A stretch of DNA of 64,000 nt from Mycobacterium shigaense (lineage in GTDB: Bacteria > Actinomycetota > Actinomycetes > Mycobacteriales > Mycobacteriaceae), in the NCBI RefSeq assembly GCF_002356315.1, contig NZ_AP018164.1, positions 5,168,661 through 5,232,660 of the forward strand, given 5' to 3'. Shown piece after piece: positions 7,573-17,037 of this stretch. Position 1 is the stretch's first letter, and each line of letters starts with the position of its first letter. The notes below the pieces were generated by a model. That model was given only the letters and a program-made list of their open reading frames with translations. It was not told where the DNA came from and did no database searches. Made by a program: the position numbers and the translations under genes.

Positions 7573-9290
7573 CCGATCACCTGGCCGGTCTGTTCGAGAG
7601 CGCAGTCGGCATGCTGCCCGTCTCGGAGGCACGGTCGCTGGACCTGTTCACCGAGATCACCAACTACGACGAATCCGCTTGTGACGCATGGGTCGGCCGC
7701 ATCAGATGCGGCGACACCGATCGGGTGACGCTGTTTCGTGCCTGGTATTCGCGCACCCACTTCGGCCGCCTGGCGGGGTCGGCCCAGATCTCGATGAGCT
7801 CCGTGGGAGCCAGGGTTCCCATCGGCGGCCTCTACGGCGACATCACCTACCCGGTCAATTCGCCGTTGGCGATCACCCTCGGTTTCGCGGTGAACGAAGC
7901 GTCGCACGGCAACTACGCGGATGCGATGGAAGCGGTCGAGGGCAGCCCGACCACCGGCGCCGAGCACTTGTTGTCGTGGGCGAAGGCCGTGATCTACGGT
8001 GCTGCGGAGCGGTGGACCGAGGTGATCGACGAAGTCAGGAGCGCCGGTAAGTGGCCGGATGCGTTCCTGGCCGCCGCCGCCGGAGTTGCGCACGGCGTCG
8101 CGGCCGCCAACCTCGGCTTGTTCACCGAAGCCGAACGCCGACTCACCGAGGCGAACTCCTCGCCGGCGGGTGAAGCGTGTGCTCAGGCCATCGCCTGGTA
8201 CCTCGCGATGACCCGTCGCAGCCAAGGCAACGAAGAGGCCGCTGTAGCCCTGCTGGAGTGGCTGCAGACCACCCATCCGAGCTCGAAAGTCACTGCGGCG
8301 CTGAACGATCCGTCTCAACGCTTGACGACCACCACCGCTGAGCAGATCTCGGCCCGCACCGACCCGTGGGATGCGACCACTGTCGTGGCCGACACGTCGG
8401 GGCGAGAAAGACTACTGGCCGAGGCCGAGGCCGAGCTGCAACGTCAGATCGGTCTCACCCGAGTCAAGGACCAAGTCGAGCGATACCGCGCCGCGACCCA
8501 AATGGCGCGAGTGCGCGCCGCGCGCGGCATGAAGGTCGCGCAACCGAGCAAGCACATGATCTTCACCGGGCCGCCGGGTACCGGCAAGACGACGATCGCC
8601 CGGGTCGTGGCCAACATCCTCGCGGGGCTGGGCGTCATCCAGGAACCGAAGCTCATCGAAACGGCCCGAAAGGATTTCGTCGCCGAATACGAAGGCCAAT
8701 CGGCGGTCAAGACCACCAAGGTGATCGACCGTGCGCTGGGCGGTGTGCTGTTCATCGACGAGGCCTACGCACTGGTGCAGGAACGAGCCGGGCGGACCGA
8801 CCCATTCGGACAGGAAGCCCTCGACACGCTCCTGGCCCGAATGGAGAACGATCGTGACCGGCTTGTGGTGATCATCGCGGGATACAGCAACGACATCGAC
8901 CGGCTGCTCGAAACCAACGAGGGCTTGCGGTCGCGATTCGCCACCCGGATCGAATTCGACTCCTACTCACCCGAGGAGATCCTGGAAATTGCGAAAGTTA
9001 TTGCAGAATACAATGATTCGTCGCTCAGTTTTGAGGCGGCCGACTACCTGCTGGAAGCGGCCAAGCTGCTGAGTCAACAGACGGTGCGTGGTAAGGCCGC
9101 GCTCGACATCGCCGGCAACGGTCGCTACGCGCGTCAGCTGGTGGAGGCCGGCGAGCAGTACCGCGACATCCGCCTCACCCGGGCGATCGACTTCGAGCAG
9201 CTCGACGCCGACCGCCTCAGCGAGATCAACGGCGACGACATGGCCGAGGCGATCGCCGCGGTACACGGGCGCCTGAACATCGCCGAGTGA
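7569..9290 (+). CDS. eccA1: ESX-1 AAA+ ATPase EccA1
   Basis: 573 aa, the same length as Mtb EccA1. Residues 1-280 form the TPR-like helical domain. The CbbX-type AAA+ domain follows, with Walker A GPPGTGKT at 334-341 and Walker B VLFIDEA at 393-399. EccA1 is a cytosolic ATPase that engages ESX-1 substrates and may separate chaperones such as EspG1 from them. It overlaps espH by four bases and is four bases from eccB1. Stop, length and motifs are intact. Confidence 0.97.
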   Translation: MTDHLAGLFESAVGMLPVSEARSLDLFTEITNYDESACDAWVGRIRCGDTDRVTLFRAWYSRTHFGRLAGSAQISMSSVGARVPIGGLYGDITYPVNSPLAITLGFAVNEASHGNYADAMEAVEGSPTTGAEHLLSWAKAVIYGAAERWTEVIDEVRSAGKWPDAFLAAAAGVAHGVAAANLGLFTEAERRLTEANSSPAGEACAQAIAWYLAMTRRSQGNEEAAVALLEWLQTTHPSSKVTAALNDPSQRLTTTTAEQISARTDPWDATTVVADTSGRERLLAEAEAELQRQIGLTRVKDQVERYRAATQMARVRAARGMKVAQPSKHMIFTGPPGTGKTTIARVVANILAGLGVIQEPKLIETARKDFVAEYEGQSAVKTTKVIDRALGGVLFIDEAYALVQERAGRTDPFGQEALDTLLARMENDRDRLVVIIAGYSNDIDRLLETNEGLRSRFATRIEFDSYSPEEILEIAKVIAEYNDSSLSFEAADYLLEAAKLLSQQTVRGKAALDIAGNGRYARQLVEAGEQYRDIRLTRAIDFEQLDADRLSEINGDDMAEAIAAVHGRLNIAE

Positions 9291-9293
9291 CGT

Positions 9294-10739
9294 ATGGCGG
9301 GTTTTCGGCTTACCACCAAGGTCCAGGTGAGCGGCTGGCGCTTTCTGCTCCGGCGATTGGAGCATGCCATCGTCCGCCGCGATACCCGGATGTTCGACGA
9401 CCCGCTGTCGTTCTACGGGCGATCAGCCGCGCTCGGTGTCGTCATCGCGGTCTTGATTCTGGTGGGCGCCTTGGCGATGGCCTACTTCAAGCCGCAGGGC
9501 AAACTCGGCGCCGGCAATCTGTTCGTCGACCGCTCGACCAATCAGCTCTACCTCATGGTCTCGGGCCAGCTGCACCCGGTCTACAACCTGACCTCGGCGC
9601 GCCTGGTGCTCGGAAATTCCGCGGAGCCAACGGCCGTGAAGTCCGCCGAGCTGAACAAGCTGCCCAAGGGGCAGTCGATCGGCATTCCCGGCGCTCCGTA
9701 CGCGACACCCGTCGCGTCGGACTCCTCGTCGGTGTGGGCGCTGTGTGACACCGTCACCAAGGCCGACACCACGACACCGGCCGTGCAGACGGCCGTCATA
9801 TCGATGCCGTTGATCATCGACGCCGCGATCAATCCGATCCTGCCGAGCGAGGCACTGCTGGCCACCTTCCAGGGCAAGGACTGGGTCATCACGTCGAAAG
9901 GGCGGCACGCGACCGACCTGACGAACCGCTCCGTCACCTCGGCGCTGGGGATACCGGCGAGCGCCAAACCTACCCCGATCTCGGCAGCGATGTTCAACGC
10001 AATCCCGGACTCCGGGTCCTGGCTGTTGCCGCCGATCCCGGGCGAGGGGGCGCCCAACACCCTCGGGCTGCCGGACGAGCTGGTGATCGGGTCGGTCTTC
10101 CAGGTGCAAACCGTGTACGGTTCGCAGTTCTACGTGGTGCTGCACGACGGTGTCGCGCACGTGAACGCCAACACCGCCTCGGTACTGCGCGCAATCGAAT
10201 CCTATGGGCAGGTGGCGATCCCGTCGGTGGTGAAGAGCCAGGTCGTCCGGATCCCCGAACGCGAGTATCCCTCGCCGCTGCCCGACGAGGCGATCAAACT
10301 GGTGTCCCGGCCGAATGAGCCAGTGCTGTGCTGGACGTGGGAGCGCAAGGCCGGCGAGTCCGGTGCGGCGTTGACCACCGTGTTGACCGGGCGGTACCTA
10401 CCGATACCGCCGTCGATGATGAGCCTGGGGATCAAGCAGATTCAGGGCTCGGCCATCGTATTCACCAACGGCGGCAAGTATGTGCAGTTGCAGTCCCCGG
10501 ATCCCCGATACGGCGAATCGCTGTACTACGTCGACCCGGAAGGTGTGCGCTACGGCATACCGGACGGGCAGACGGCGGCGGCGCTGGGCCTGTCGTCACC
10601 CAAGCCGGCGCCGTGGGAAATCATTCGCCTCCTGGTGGACGGTCCGGTGCTGTCCAAAGAGGCCGCACTGCTCGAGCACGACACCCTGCCCGCGGACCCC
10701 AGCCCGCGAAAGCTGCCCGCGGCCCCCGGAGCGTCCTGA
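9294..10739 (+). CDS. eccB1: ESX-1 core membrane protein EccB1
   Basis: 481 aa (Mtb 480). A cytosolic N-terminus LTTKVQVSGWRFLLRRLEHA precedes a single membrane span at ~47-65 (LGVVIAVLILVGALAMAYF). The rest is the periplasmic R1-R4 repeat domain, ending with the conserved LLEHDTLPADPSPRK. EccB1 is a stoichiometric component of the EccB-C-D-E channel and can hydrolyse ATP in vitro. Its TGA overlaps the ATG of eccCa1. Confidence 0.97.
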   Translation: MAGFRLTTKVQVSGWRFLLRRLEHAIVRRDTRMFDDPLSFYGRSAALGVVIAVLILVGALAMAYFKPQGKLGAGNLFVDRSTNQLYLMVSGQLHPVYNLTSARLVLGNSAEPTAVKSAELNKLPKGQSIGIPGAPYATPVASDSSSVWALCDTVTKADTTTPAVQTAVISMPLIIDAAINPILPSEALLATFQGKDWVITSKGRHATDLTNRSVTSALGIPASAKPTPISAAMFNAIPDSGSWLLPPIPGEGAPNTLGLPDELVIGSVFQVQTVYGSQFYVVLHDGVAHVNANTASVLRAIESYGQVAIPSVVKSQVVRIPEREYPSPLPDEAIKLVSRPNEPVLCWTWERKAGESGAALTTVLTGRYLPIPPSMMSLGIKQIQGSAIVFTNGGKYVQLQSPDPRYGESLYYVDPEGVRYGIPDGQTAAALGLSSPKPAPWEIIRLLVDGPVLSKEAALLEHDTLPADPSPRKLPAAPGAS

Positions 10740-12985
10740 TGGCGACGAAGAAGTTCACCCCGAGCGTCACCCGCGGCCCCCGGCTGACCCCGGGCGAGAT
10801 CGCGATCACGCCTCCCGAGGACCTCGGCGTCGACGTCCCGGCGGGGTTTGTCCAGCGAATTCTTCCGTATGTCATGGGTGTCTGCATGCTCGGCATGATC
10901 GGCATCATGGTGTTCACCGGCACCAAGGCGCTGTCGCCGTACATGATGATGACGCCGCTGATGATGATCATGATGTCGTTGAGCATGGTGGGCGCCGGCG
11001 GGGGCGGCGGCGGCAAGAAGGTGCCCGAGATCAACGCCGACCGCAAGGAATACCTGCGTTATCTGGCCGGGCTGCGCCCGCGCGTGACATCGTCGGCCAC
11101 CGCGCAGGTAGCGTTCTTCGGTTATCACGCACCACATCCCGACGATCTGCTGTCGATCGTCGGCACACCCCGGCAGTGGTCGCGCCCCGCCAGCGCCGAC
11201 TTCTACGCAGCCACCCGCATCGGGATCGGCGACCAACCGGCGGTCGACCGGTTGATGAAGCCGTCGGTCGGCGGCGAGCTCGCCGGCCCGACGGCGGCGC
11301 CACAGCCGTACCTGGAGCCGGTCGCCAACATGTGGGCCGTCAAGTTTCTGCGCACCCACGGGCTGATCCACGACTGCCCGAAGTTGGTGCAGCTGAGGAC
11401 CTTTCCGACCATCGCCGTGGGCGGCGACCCGGCGGGGTCCGCGGGGTTGCTGACCGCGATGATCTGCCATCTCGCCGTGTTTCATCCGCCGGACCTGTTG
11501 GCAATTCGCGTTCTCACCGAGACTCCGGACGATCCCGAGTGGTCGTGGCTGAAATGGCTGCCGCACGTGCAGCACCCCACCGACACGGACGCCGCCGGGC
11601 CGGTCCGAATGATCTCCGCCCAACCGGAAAGCCTGTCGGATCTGGCCGCGCGCGGCCCGCACTCGCCCGATTCGACTCCGGGCGGACCCTACGTCGTGGT
11701 GGTGGATCTGACCGGCGGCAAGGCGGGGGTTCCGCCCGACGGCAGGGCGGGGGTCACGGTGCTCACCCTAGGCAACCATCGCGGCTCGAATTACCGGATT
11801 CGCGTGGCCGAGGATGGCACCGCCGACGACCGGCTGCCGGGCCAATCGTTCCGTCAGGTGACGGCGACCACCGACCGCATGACTGCGCAGCAGGCGGCGC
11901 GCATCGCGAGAAAGCTTGCCGGATGGTCGATCACCGGCACCATCATCGACAAGAAGAGCGGCGCGGGCGCAAAGAAGAAGGTGGCCACCGAATGGCATCA
12001 GCTGGTCGGAGCCAAGAGCGTCGAGGAAGTGACGCCCGCCCGCTGGCGCATGTTCGCAGACAAAGATCTGGACCGGCTGAAGATCCCGTTCGGTCACCAA
12101 CTCAAGACCGGTGAAGTCATGTACCTCGATATCAAGGAGGGCGCCGAATTCGGCGGCGGGCCGCACGGCATGCTCATCGGAACCACCGGGTCGGGCAAGT
12201 CCGAGTTTCTCCGCACCCTGATCCTGTCGCTGGTGGCGATGCACCATCCCGATCAGGTGAACCTCCTGCTCACGGACTTCAAGGGCGGTTCGACGTTTCT
12301 GGGGATGGAAAAGCTCCCGCATACGGCCGCCGTCATCACCAATATGGCGGAGGAGGCCGAGCTCGTCGGGCGGATGGGTGAGGTGCTGACCGGGGAGCTC
12401 GACCGCCGGCAGAACCTGCTGCGGCAGGCCGGGATCCAGGTCGGCGCGACCGGAGCGCTCTCCGGTGTGGCCGAGTACGAGAAGTACCGCGAACGTGGAG
12501 CCGACTTGAAGCCGCTGCCAACGCTTTTCGTCGTGGTCGACGAGTTCGCGGAGTTGCTGCAAAGCCACCCGGACTTCGTCGGGCTGTTTGACCGCATCTG
12601 CCGGGTGGGCCGCTCGCTGCGGGTGCATCTGCTGCTGGCCACCCAGTCGCTGCAAACCGGTGGGGCGCGCATCGACAAACTGGAGCCGAACCTGACCTAC
12701 CGAATCGCGTTGCGTACCACCAGCTCGCATGAATCCAAGTCGGTGATCGGAACCCCGGAGGCACAATACATCACGAACAAGGAGAGTGGCGTCGGGTTCT
12801 TGCGGGTCGGTATGGAGGACCCGGTCAAATTCAGCACGCTGTACACCGGCGCCACGTACGTTCCACCGGTCCAGGCCGAGAGCAACGGGGAAGTCAGCGT
12901 GGACGGCTCGCGCAACGGCTCGCGGCCCGTGCAAGTCCGGCAGTTCACCGCGGCGCCGATCGTCGACGAAGAGGTGCCGGCATGA
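10739..12985 (+). CDS. eccCa1: ESX-1 FtsK/SpoIIIE ATPase EccCa1
   Basis: 748 aa (Mtb 747). The start is the ATG at 10739, inside the stop of eccB1; longer readings only run back through eccB1 in another frame. Two membrane helices lie at ~36-85 with a Met-rich run. The first FtsK-type ATPase domain carries GTTGSGKS at 481-488 and a Walker B-type LFVVVDEFAELL. In ESX-1 the EccC protein is split in two; this half holds the membrane anchor and nucleotide-binding domain 1, and pairs with EccCb1. Confidence 0.97.
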   Translation: MATKKFTPSVTRGPRLTPGEIAITPPEDLGVDVPAGFVQRILPYVMGVCMLGMIGIMVFTGTKALSPYMMMTPLMMIMMSLSMVGAGGGGGGKKVPEINADRKEYLRYLAGLRPRVTSSATAQVAFFGYHAPHPDDLLSIVGTPRQWSRPASADFYAATRIGIGDQPAVDRLMKPSVGGELAGPTAAPQPYLEPVANMWAVKFLRTHGLIHDCPKLVQLRTFPTIAVGGDPAGSAGLLTAMICHLAVFHPPDLLAIRVLTETPDDPEWSWLKWLPHVQHPTDTDAAGPVRMISAQPESLSDLAARGPHSPDSTPGGPYVVVVDLTGGKAGVPPDGRAGVTVLTLGNHRGSNYRIRVAEDGTADDRLPGQSFRQVTATTDRMTAQQAARIARKLAGWSITGTIIDKKSGAGAKKKVATEWHQLVGAKSVEEVTPARWRMFADKDLDRLKIPFGHQLKTGEVMYLDIKEGAEFGGGPHGMLIGTTGSGKSEFLRTLILSLVAMHHPDQVNLLLTDFKGGSTFLGMEKLPHTAAVITNMAEEAELVGRMGEVLTGELDRRQNLLRQAGIQVGATGALSGVAEYEKYRERGADLKPLPTLFVVVDEFAELLQSHPDFVGLFDRICRVGRSLRVHLLLATQSLQTGGARIDKLEPNLTYRIALRTTSSHESKSVIGTPEAQYITNKESGVGFLRVGMEDPVKFSTLYTGATYVPPVQAESNGEVSVDGSRNGSRPVQVRQFTAAPIVDEEVPA

Positions 12986-13034
12986 GTCGCGCCGGCGCCG
13001 ATGCAGAGCACAGCGGTGAGGAGGGGCGACGCCC

Positions 13035-14810
13035 ATGAGTGTCGAACCCAAAGGGCGGGCACTGAGCGAGGCGGTGCTCGACCAGCTCAGCACCGCGGAG
13101 TCGCGCGCGTACAAGATGTGGCTGCCGCCGCTGACCGACCCCACGCCGGTCGATGAACTCGTCTCGCGCGCGGAGCTGCGGCCGCTGTACTTCCCGCTGG
13201 GGATCATGGACGAACCGCGCCGACACCTGCAAGAGCCCTGGGGCGTCGACGTTTCCGGTGGCGGCGGCAACATCGGCATCGGCGGCGCGCCGCAAACCGG
13301 GAAGTCGACACTGCTGCAGACCCTGATCTTGTCCGCCGCGGCCACTCACACACCGCGCCAGCTCCAGTTCTACTGCATCGACCTCGGCGGTGGCGGGCTG
13401 ATGTATCTGGACAGCCTGCCGCATGTCGGCGGTGTGGCCACGCGGTCGGAACCTGACCGGGTGATGCGAGTGATCGCCGAGATGCAAGCCGTTCTGCGGC
13501 AACGGGAAGCCACCTTCAAAGAGCACCGGGTGGGTTCCATTGCGTCCTACCGCCAGCTGCGCAGCGACCCCGATCAGCCGGTCGCCTCGGATCCGTTCGG
13601 CGACGTGTTCCTGGTCATCGACGGGTGGCCGGCATTCGTCGGCGAATTCCCCGAGCTGGAGACCCACGTCCAGAACCTCGCCGCCCAGGGCCTGTCATTC
13701 GGTGTCCACACCATCATCACCACGCCGCGCTGGACAGAACTGAAGTCGCGGGTGCGGGACTACCTCGGCACCAAGATCGAATTCCGGCTCGGGGATGTCA
13801 ACGACACCCAGATCGACCGCGCCACGCGTGACATCCCGGCGAACCGACCCGGCCGCGCGATGTCGATCGAAAAGCACCACCTGATGATGGGCGTGCCCCG
13901 GCTCGACGGGGTGCACAGCGCCGAGGGCTTGGTCGAGGCGATGACGACGGCAGTGAACCACATCGCGTCGCTGACCAACGAAAAGGCGCCGCGCGTCCGG
14001 GTGTTGCCGGAACGCATCCATCTCTACGAACTCGACCCGCACCCGCCCGGCCCGGATTCCGATTACCGGACTCGTTGGACGATACCGATCGGTTTGCGCG
14101 AGGCCGACCTGTCGGTGGCCTACGCGAACATGTACACGACACCGCACCTGCTGATCTTTGGCGCTGCCAAATCCGGCAAAACGACCATCGCCCATGCCAT
14201 CTCGCGTGCCATCTGCGCCCGCAACAGCCCCGACCAGGTGCGCTTCATGCTGGCCGACTACCGCTCCGGCCTGCTCGATGCCGTGCCGGATAGCCACTTG
14301 CTCGCTGCCGGTGCCATCAACCGCAATGCGCCCTCGCTGGACGAGTCCATCAAGGCGCTGGCGACCAATCTGCAAAAGCGATTGCCGCCCGCCGACCTGA
14401 CCACCGCGCAATTGCGCTCTCGGTCATGGTGGAAAGGGTTCGATGTCGTGCTTTTGGTCGACGACTGGCACATGATCGTCGGCGCGGCCGCGGGGATGCC
14501 TCCGATGGGGCCTTTGGCACCATTGTTACCGGCCGCTCCGGACATCGGATTGCACATCATTGTCACCTGCCAAATGAGCCAAGCGTATAAGGCGACGATG
14601 GATAAGTTCGTCGGTGCCGCCTACGGGGCGGGATCTCCCACGCTGTTTCTGTCCGGCGACAAGCAGGACTTCCCGTCACGTGATCTCCAGGTCAAGAAGC
14701 GACCAGCTGGCCAGGGATTTTTGGTTAGCCCGGACGGCAAGGAGGTCGTGCAGGCCGTCTACATCGATCCCCCGGAAGAAGTGCATCCGGCACCCCCCGG
14801 GGGCGGTTAG
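13035..14810 (+). CDS. eccCb1: ESX-1 FtsK/SpoIIIE ATPase EccCb1
   Basis: 591 aa, the same length as in Mtb. It carries the second and third ATPase domains: GGAPQTGKS at 83-91 and GAAKSGKT at 376-383. EccCb1 recognises the C-terminal tail of EsxB and so recruits the EsxA-EsxB pair to EccCa1. The start ATG at 13035 follows GAGGAGGGG. It is followed not by PE35, as in Mtb, but by a 258-bp AT-rich stretch before PPE68. Confidence 0.97.
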   Translation: MSVEPKGRALSEAVLDQLSTAESRAYKMWLPPLTDPTPVDELVSRAELRPLYFPLGIMDEPRRHLQEPWGVDVSGGGGNIGIGGAPQTGKSTLLQTLILSAAATHTPRQLQFYCIDLGGGGLMYLDSLPHVGGVATRSEPDRVMRVIAEMQAVLRQREATFKEHRVGSIASYRQLRSDPDQPVASDPFGDVFLVIDGWPAFVGEFPELETHVQNLAAQGLSFGVHTIITTPRWTELKSRVRDYLGTKIEFRLGDVNDTQIDRATRDIPANRPGRAMSIEKHHLMMGVPRLDGVHSAEGLVEAMTTAVNHIASLTNEKAPRVRVLPERIHLYELDPHPPGPDSDYRTRWTIPIGLREADLSVAYANMYTTPHLLIFGAAKSGKTTIAHAISRAICARNSPDQVRFMLADYRSGLLDAVPDSHLLAAGAINRNAPSLDESIKALATNLQKRLPPADLTTAQLRSRSWWKGFDVVLLVDDWHMIVGAAAGMPPMGPLAPLLPAAPDIGLHIIVTCQMSQAYKATMDKFVGAAYGAGSPTLFLSGDKQDFPSRDLQVKKRPAGQGFLVSPDGKEVVQAVYIDPPEEVHPAPPGGG

Positions 14811-14904
14811 GATTATCTCGACGCCATTACAAGAACCGGAACTGAATCGCGATACACCGGGCCGGAGACTGCGTTGTGCGATTAGGCTTCCGGCCACAAA
14901 AGAA

Positions 14905-14952
14905 ATGGCTCATGTTCACTCAGAATTTGATATTAATTCACAAATACTTTGA
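14905..14952 (+). pseudogene. Possible PE35 remnant (15-codon stub)
   Basis: PE35 normally sits between eccCb1 and PPE68. Here the 258-bp interval holds only a 15-codon frame, MAHVHSEFDINSQIL, ended by TGA at 14950-14952. It lines up with the start of Mtb PE35 at M, H, D, I and Q and at two conservative positions, but the match is too short to prove descent. The interval is strikingly AT-rich for this genome. No PE domain (~90 residues) is present in any frame. The region probably still carries the promoter for PPE68-esxB-esxA. Confidence 0.35.
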
Positions 14953-15068
14953 AAAGGACGGCGGAAAGTGCAACGTAACTCGTGCCGTCTATGCGATCGA
15001 AACTTTGGCGTAACAGCGAACCGCAAAAACCGACCACGCCCGACCACGCAACCAGGGGAGACCGAGCC

Positions 15069-16286
15069 ATGCTGTGGCACGCCATGCCACCGGAGCTGAA
15101 CACCGCACGGCTGATGGCCGGGGCGGGGCCGGCGCCGATGCTCCAGGCTGCCGCGGGTTGGACCGCGCTGGGTGCCGCGCTCGACGCGCAGGCCGCCGAG
15201 TTGGCCGCAAGCCTGGCGTCCCTCAAGGCGGTGTGGACCGGAGCGGGCAGCGATCGTGCGATCGCCGCGGCCACACCGATGATCACCTGGTTGCAGACGG
15301 CGGCGCAGCTGGCGCGGAAGCGTGCCATGCAGGCCGAGGCGCAGGCGGCCGCGTACACCAAGGCATTGGCTATGACACCGTCCCTTCCGGAGATCGCGGT
15401 CAACCACATCACGCACACGGTTCTGACGGCCACCAACTTTTTCGGAATCAACACGATGCCAATCGGTTTCAACGAAGCGGATTACTTCGTCCGGATGTGG
15501 AACCAGGCTGGCGGCGCGATGGACATCTACGCGGCCGAGACCATGGTCAACACGGTCTTCGAGCCGCTTCCGGCGATGAAACCCATCGTTGTGCCTGGGG
15601 TCGGCGAGGCGGTGGCGGCCCAAGCTCTGGGCACGTTCTCGGCATCCGAAGCCTCGACGGCGGCGTTGCGCACGCTGGCAGCGGCCGACGGCGCGGAAGA
15701 TGTCCCGGTCTCGATTCCCAATGCCGTTAGCGGGGAACAACTTTCGCAGGTAGTGCAGGGCCTTGGCCAGTTGGGCGGACCGATGCAGCAATTGACGCAG
15801 CCGTTTCAGCAGATGATGTCGTCGTTGTCGAGTCAGGTCGGAAGCCTCGGCGGCCCGGCCGGCATGGGCGACAATCTGTTGGGCGGCGGCAAGCTGCCCG
15901 ACATCGCCGGCAAGGACCACCCGCAGGTGGGCTTGCTCGGCGCGCCGCCGCTGTCCAGCCACCCACTGGCAGGCGGATCGGGCCCCCGCGTGGGAATGGG
16001 CCTGATGCACTCGGAGGCGCTGCCCGGGCAGGGCGGAACTTCGGCGCGCACTTCGATGATGAGTGCGTTGCTCGACAAGCCCGCCCAGCCGGCCACGTCC
16101 GGCGGTGCGGCGGCCGGAGCCGCCTCGGCGGGGACGGGCGGCGCTGCCCCGATGAGCGCGCTGGGTCAGGGCTCACAATCCGGCGCCGCGGCGAAACCCG
16201 GACTGACGGCCCCCACAGCACTGGCCGAACCACACGACGACGAGGTCGTCCACGACGACCTGCTCGACGAGGGCGAGGACTGGTGA
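15069..16286 (+). CDS. PPE68: PPE-family protein PPE68
   Basis: 405 aa from the ATG at 15069, preceded by GGGGAG. It has the PPE start (MPPE at 6-9), the WxG turn W56-T-G58, and an ESX-1 type helical domain to ~175. A Gly/Ala/Ser-rich tail ends in an acidic HDDEVVHDDLLDEGEDW. PPE68 is an ESX-1 substrate and membrane-associated gatekeeper that normally pairs with PE35 and is chaperoned by EspG1. It is longer than in Mtb (368 aa) owing to the low-complexity tail. It lies upstream of esxB, as usual. Confidence 0.93.
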   Translation: MLWHAMPPELNTARLMAGAGPAPMLQAAAGWTALGAALDAQAAELAASLASLKAVWTGAGSDRAIAAATPMITWLQTAAQLARKRAMQAEAQAAAYTKALAMTPSLPEIAVNHITHTVLTATNFFGINTMPIGFNEADYFVRMWNQAGGAMDIYAAETMVNTVFEPLPAMKPIVVPGVGEAVAAQALGTFSASEASTAALRTLAAADGAEDVPVSIPNAVSGEQLSQVVQGLGQLGGPMQQLTQPFQQMMSSLSSQVGSLGGPAGMGDNLLGGGKLPDIAGKDHPQVGLLGAPPLSSHPLAGGSGPRVGMGLMHSEALPGQGGTSARTSMMSALLDKPAQPATSGGAAAGAASAGTGGAAPMSALGQGSQSGAAAKPGLTAPTALAEPHDDEVVHDDLLDEGEDW

Positions 16287-16303
16287 TCGCGAACAACCAC
16301 AGG

Positions 16304-16327
16304 CTTCCCGGCCGGCCGGGCCGGAAG
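16304..16327 (+). other. GC-rich hairpin between PPE68 and esxB
   Basis: CTTCC at 16304-16308 and GGAAG at 16323-16327 bracket a self-complementary GGCC-rich core. A hairpin here could attenuate read-through from PPE68, or protect the esxB-esxA message, which must be made in large excess. The pairing is imperfect inside the core. Confidence 0.35.
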
Positions 16328-16373
16328 ACTTGCCATCAAATGGTGAGGCCAGTGCACACAGAAAGTAGTCAAC

Positions 16374-16676
16374 ATGGCAGAGATGAGAACTGATGCCGCG
16401 ACCCTGAGCGCGGAGGCCGCCAACTTCGACCGGATCTCCGGCGAGCTTCAGCGGGTCATCAGCGGGGTGGAGCAGACCGGTGGTGAATTGGCCAGCCACA
16501 TGGTGGGCCAGGCCGGAACGGCGACGCAGCAAGCGTTGCAGCGCTTTCACGAGGCCGGCACGGCACAGATCAAGGCGCTCGGCGACATTTCGCACAGCGT
16601 CAGCCAGGCCGGAATCCACTACCAGCGTGCCGACGAAGAGCAGGCCAGCTCGCTGTCGTCACAGATGAACTTCTGA
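16374..16676 (+). CDS. esxB: ESX-1 WXG100 protein EsxB (CFP-10), without the WXG tryptophan
   Basis: 100 aa, the same length as Mtb CFP-10 and alignable without gaps. The C-terminal export signal is intact: Y83-Q-R-A-D87 followed by EEQASSLSSQMNF, the tail recognised by EccCb1. The striking difference is the hairpin turn: Mtb has W43-R-G, here it is M43-V44-G45 (codons atg gtg ggc). EsxB forms a 1:1 helical heterodimer with EsxA and carries the pair to the ESX-1 channel. The start MAEMRTDAATL is the canonical one. Confidence 0.96.
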   Translation: MAEMRTDAATLSAEAANFDRISGELQRVISGVEQTGGELASHMVGQAGTATQQALQRFHEAGTAQIKALGDISHSVSQAGIHYQRADEEQASSLSSQMNF

Positions 16677-16716
16677 TCCGAACACCCTTAACTTCCACAA
16701 AGAGCGGAGAAAAACT

Positions 16717-17007
16717 ATGTCGGAACATCAGTCATGGAACTTCGGCGGCATCGAAGCCGGCGCGGGCTCGATCGCGGGCGCGGTGCAGACCGTCCACGGT
16801 CTGCTCGACGAGGGCAAGCAGTCGCTCGGCAAGCTCGCCGAGGCATGGGGCGGTAGCGGCTCCGAGGCTTACCAGGCCGTCCAGCACAACTGGGACAACA
16901 CGTCGAAGGAACTCAACGACTCGTTGCAGTCTCTGTCGCAGCGGATCAGCGAGGCCGGTCAGACGATGGCCCAGACGGAGTCTGGCGTCACCGGGATGTT
17001 CACCTAG
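16717..17007 (+). CDS. esxA: ESX-1 WXG100 protein EsxA (ESAT-6)
   Basis: 96 aa (Mtb 95). The WXG turn is intact (W44-G-G46, in AEAWGGSGSEAYQAV) and the tail ISEAGQTMAQTESGVTGMF matches ESAT-6. EsxA is the main ESX-1 effector, implicated in membrane damage and phagosome escape. It lies 40 bp after esxB with a GGAG ribosome site, and is followed by a perfect hairpin that may set its transcript level apart from espI. Confidence 0.97.
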   Translation: MSEHQSWNFGGIEAGAGSIAGAVQTVHGLLDEGKQSLGKLAEAWGGSGSEAYQAVQHNWDNTSKELNDSLQSLSQRISEAGQTMAQTESGVTGMFT

Positions 17008-17037
17008 ATCGGCGTACGAGGTCGAAACACGGGGATC

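Noticed and set aside
10480..12114. 544-codon frame overlapping eccB1 and eccCa1
   Set aside because: Arg/Pro-rich shadow frame; both true genes have the right lengths and motifs.
14968..15126. GTG-started frame between the PE35 stub and PPE68
   Set aside because: It has a ribosome-like sequence, but the residues do not resemble a PE domain and the frame runs into PPE68 in another frame.
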